64,000 nucleotides of DNA, taken from assembly GCA_900112325.1 (NCBI GenBank), contig FOLJ01000004.1:62001-126000 (forward strand), in the 5' to 3' direction. The first letter of the stretch is position 1. Every line of letters starts with the position of its first letter. The position numbers were made by a program, and so were the translations under genes. Below, in pieces: positions 61,944 to 64,000 of this stretch. The notes beneath the pieces were generated by a model. That model searched no databases and was not told the DNA's origin. It saw only the letters and a list, made by a program, of their open reading frames with translations. This DNA is from Micromonospora sediminimaris. Its GTDB lineage: Bacteria; Actinomycetota; Actinomycetes; Mycobacteriales; Micromonosporaceae.

Positions 61944-63136
61944 CGAGGGAAAACAACCAGGCCGACTGGTGGAGCACGGCGGACGTCAACGAGCTGACGG
62001 GTCTGCTGGCCGGGCGGATGCGCTCCAGGCTATGGCAGCACACCGAACCCGGTGAGTTGGCCGCATGGGTGTTCGACCCCCCGGAGCCGGCCTCGCTGCT
62101 GTCGGCACCGGCCCTCCTCGATGGTCACTGGCGCGACGGACTAGACGAGCGGCAGCAGTTGTCCTGGGCGCTCGCTGGGTGGGTTCTGCGGACGGCCGTA
62201 CCGGAGGTGCGGGCAACGGCGGGCACTCACTGGCTGCTGTCCCACGTCCGGGAGGCGGGCCTGCGACGGCTGCGCTTGACGGTCGGTCCCGTGGCTTTCC
62301 TGCGGCTCAATGAACACGGTGACGAGGTGCGACTCAGGCTTGCCCTGGCACCCCTGCATGCCGCATTGCAGGCCGGTGCCCTGAGCGATGAGGAGTGGGA
62401 AGATCGGGGCATCGCGCTCCCGGAGGACACCACCAGGACGTACGAAGAGGAAAAGATCCTGGTCCGTTGCCCCGACGTGGAGACCACGCTCTGGCTGCTG
62501 AAGCAGTCGCCCGTCATGGTGGCCGCCCGGATGCTTGCCGCTCGGCTGTCGACCATGGGCTTTCCTTTTCATGAGGACTATCGTCCGGAGGTCGCGGCGC
62601 GGGCGTGGGTAGCCGCCGAGGATCTGCTCACCCGGGAGGTCACTGCGCCCGCTGCGGGCCGAGGCCCACTCGGCTTCGATCGGCCGTACCGCGCATCGGC
62701 TGTAGCTGCCGCTCTGCCCACCCAACGGTCGTTCGACGCGGACGCCTATCGCGCAGGGGTGAGCGAACACGACCGACTGTGCCGGGCGGTGATCGACCAT
62801 TTGGAAAAGGGCGGCACGCAGGTGGGGACCGGGCTGCACGCCGTGCCCGTGGACCTGGCCTGGCGCACCGACAACGGACGACAGGTCATCGCCGAGGTGA
62901 AGAGCGTCCTGGACGGGAACGAGATCGAGCAGCTGCGGCTCGGCCTCGGCCAGATCCTCGAATATCGTCACCGTCTGGCAGCGTTGAATGTCCCGGTCAC
63001 GGCGGTGCTTGTCGTTTCCCGACTTCCTGATCCGATCTGGCGGGGCATCTGCGCCGACAGCCGCGTCACGCTTGTCGCCATGGACTGTCCATCGTGGCCG
63101 GTGGAAATGGCAGCAGTCGCCGCCGCAGCGCAGTAG
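61940..63136 (+). CDS. pglX-coupled protein with PD-(D/E)XK nuclease-like C-terminus
   Basis: 398 residues. The N-terminal 250 residues are helical and unrecognised. The C-terminal part has VPVDLAWRTDNGRQVIAEVK followed by IEQLRLGLGQILEYRHRL: Asp305, Glu319-x-Lys321 and a Gln...Tyr helix, the pattern of PD-(D/E)XK nucleases such as VRR-NUC/NERD relatives. Translation is coupled to pglX (ATGA), which argues for a shared role, perhaps as an effector. Not a standard named BREX-2 component to my knowledge. Confidence 0.78.
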   Translation: MTRENNQADWWSTADVNELTGLLAGRMRSRLWQHTEPGELAAWVFDPPEPASLLSAPALLDGHWRDGLDERQQLSWALAGWVLRTAVPEVRATAGTHWLLSHVREAGLRRLRLTVGPVAFLRLNEHGDEVRLRLALAPLHAALQAGALSDEEWEDRGIALPEDTTRTYEEEKILVRCPDVETTLWLLKQSPVMVAARMLAARLSTMGFPFHEDYRPEVAARAWVAAEDLLTREVTAPAAGRGPLGFDRPYRASAVAAALPTQRSFDADAYRAGVSEHDRLCRAVIDHLEKGGTQVGTGLHAVPVDLAWRTDNGRQVIAEVKSVLDGNEIEQLRLGLGQILEYRHRLAALNVPVTAVLVVSRLPDPIWRGICADSRVTLVAMDCPSWPVEMAAVAAAAQ

Positions 63137-63148
63137 CCCGTCGGGGCT
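63135..63148 (+). terminator. Terminator after the pglX pair
   Basis: AGCCC-GTCG-GGGCT followed by TTAT overlaps the stop codon of the coupled gene; a short stem with a T-rich tail. Confidence 0.5.
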
Positions 63149-63270
63149 TTATCCGCGTTGGGCGTCAGGTATCAACTGGTTGTCGGGTAGCCGACGATAT
63201 CGACGTGCGGGCATGAAACCTGTCGGAGTACACGGCAAGACTGGAGTTCGCTCGACTCAGGAGGCCCCTC

Positions 63271-64000
63271 ATGCCGTACGTCAGGTCGCATGTCAGGAAG
63301 AACGGCGCACGGGTGCGGGCGCACTATCGCCGACGCCGTCCCGGTGCTGCCCGTCGCCGGCCTGCGGCCCGCCGGGCTGCCGGCCGCAGGAGCGCGGGCA
63401 GTGGCGGGCGCTACTTCCTGTGGGGCCTACCTGCCGTGGTGCTGGTCGCCATCGTCGTGGAATTTGTCCAGCGGCACCCGTACTGGGCGGCGTTTCTGGT
63501 GATCCTCCTCCTCGCGGCGGGCACTGCGGCGGCTGTCGCGGTGTCGCGGCATCGGGCCCGCGAGCGGGTCGAACAGGCCGAGCGGGACCGGACGATCGCC
63601 GTCACCGATGCGATGAGTGGAGCCGAGTTCGAGCAGTGGTTCGCTCGGATTCTCGAAGCCTCAGGGTTTCGAGATGTTCAGGTCCGTGGGGGCTCCGGTG
63701 ACAGAGGAGCGGACATCACGGCACGCGCTTCCGACGGGAGGCGGGTGGTGGTGCAGTGTAAGCGGCACAGCCTCAACCACCGGGTCGGTAGTGCCGCGAT
63801 TCAGCGCTTCGCGGGCACCTGTCGAGAGATTCACCAAGGCGAGATTTGCATGATCGTGACCAATGGATTCTTCACCGCAGGCGACGGGGTTCAGTTGGCC
63901 GGTCAACTCGGCATCACGCTGGTTGACCGGCGTGTCCTGGAGAAGTGGGCCTGGGCCGGAGCGCCGCCCACGGGTGTGATTCCACCCGGACCTATGGCCG
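63271..64000 (+). CDS. Membrane-anchored Mrr-type restriction endonuclease, 3' end outside window
   Basis: 243 codons visible, still open at the window end. A basic N-terminus (MPYVRSHVRKNGARVRAHYR, about 1-48) is followed by two membrane helices (about 50-66 and 72-92), a short charged helix and a Mrr_cat domain: SGAEFEQWFARILEASGF, GGSGDRGADI (Asp148) and VVVQCKRHS (Gln162-Cys-Lys164), the D...QxK variant of the family. Mrr-type enzymes cut modified DNA. AGGAGG (63259-63264) precedes the ATG. Position beside pglX suggests a defence role. Confidence 0.85.
   Translation, partial: MPYVRSHVRKNGARVRAHYRRRRPGAARRRPAARRAAGRRSAGSGGRYFLWGLPAVVLVAIVVEFVQRHPYWAAFLVILLLAAGTAAAVAVSRHRARERVEQAERDRTIAVTDAMSGAEFEQWFARILEASGFRDVQVRGGSGDRGADITARASDGRRVVVQCKRHSLNHRVGSAAIQRFAGTCREIHQGEICMIVTNGFFTAGDGVQLAGQLGITLVDRRVLEKWAWAGAPPTGVIPPGPMA

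Noticed and set aside
1-64000. Search for CRISPR arrays, tRNA, rRNA and insertion sequences
   Set aside because: No regularly spaced repeats, no cloverleaf-like segments in the short intergenic gaps and no transposase-like frames or terminal repeats were seen.

Overview
The window is 64 kb of very GC-rich, densely packed DNA with GTG/ATG starts, many 4-base ATGA/GTGA gene overlaps, short -10-like boxes directly before start codons, and actinobacterial gene families: a SARP/BTAD regulator, PadR-ABC exporter, DivIVA and GntR small proteins, a Pgl/BREX-2 phage-defence locus and narGHJI. It fits a filamentous actinomycete, most likely Micromonosporaceae. The family-level call is inference from gene content and composition. 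No rRNA, tRNA, CRISPR array or insertion sequence was seen.

Layout. 1-11.7 kb: the 3' part of metE with a strong terminator, an SDR oxidoreductase, a MarR regulator facing a GNAT/Fe-S protein pair with a well-formed promoter, two secreted paralogues with hairpins in their leaders, then a large SARP-type ATPase/TPR regulator and a type II thioesterase preceded by a tiny coupled ORF. 11.9-27.3 kb: a nitrogen-oxide respiration region. A minus-strand operon (Cys-containing HTH regulator, two polytopic membrane proteins, copper nitrite reductase, YwiC-like protein) is divergent from two hemerythrin genes and the narGHJI-narK-cupin operon. Together these could reduce nitrate to nitrite and nitrite to NO; no NO reductase gene is visible. 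27.4-46.8 kb: a mosaic of small metabolic and regulatory units (ThuA plus Gfo/Idh/MocA, PadR plus ABC exporter, LLM flavin oxidoreductase, aldo/keto reductase plus TetR, XRE plus SnoaL-like, MFS, ArsR plus SRPBCC, PatB-type lyase, HD hydrolase). Several divergent pairs have near-perfect operator palindromes between them.

46.8-64 kb: a BREX-2 (Pgl) locus. pglW (NERD nuclease-like domain, degenerate kinase, intact kinase) and pglX (adenine-specific methyltransferase) are present but separated by about 7 kb. The intervening DNA holds a tightly coupled operon headed by a very divergent RuBisCO-like protein that has lost every catalytic lysine. It is followed by a small membrane protein, an unrecognised zinc-ribbon protein, a PPOX-type flavoprotein and a DAD-type cupin. 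A flavin reductase-like gene and a tandem GNAT gene follow, then DivIVA/GntR small genes. pglX is translationally coupled to a protein with a PD-(D/E)XK-like C-terminus and is followed by a membrane-anchored Mrr-type nuclease cut by the window end. pglY, pglZ, brxD and brxHI are not in the window.

The RuBisCO-like operon lying between pglW and pglX is the best candidate for an undescribed system. Whether it takes part in defence or is an unrelated biosynthetic unit cannot be decided from sequence alone.
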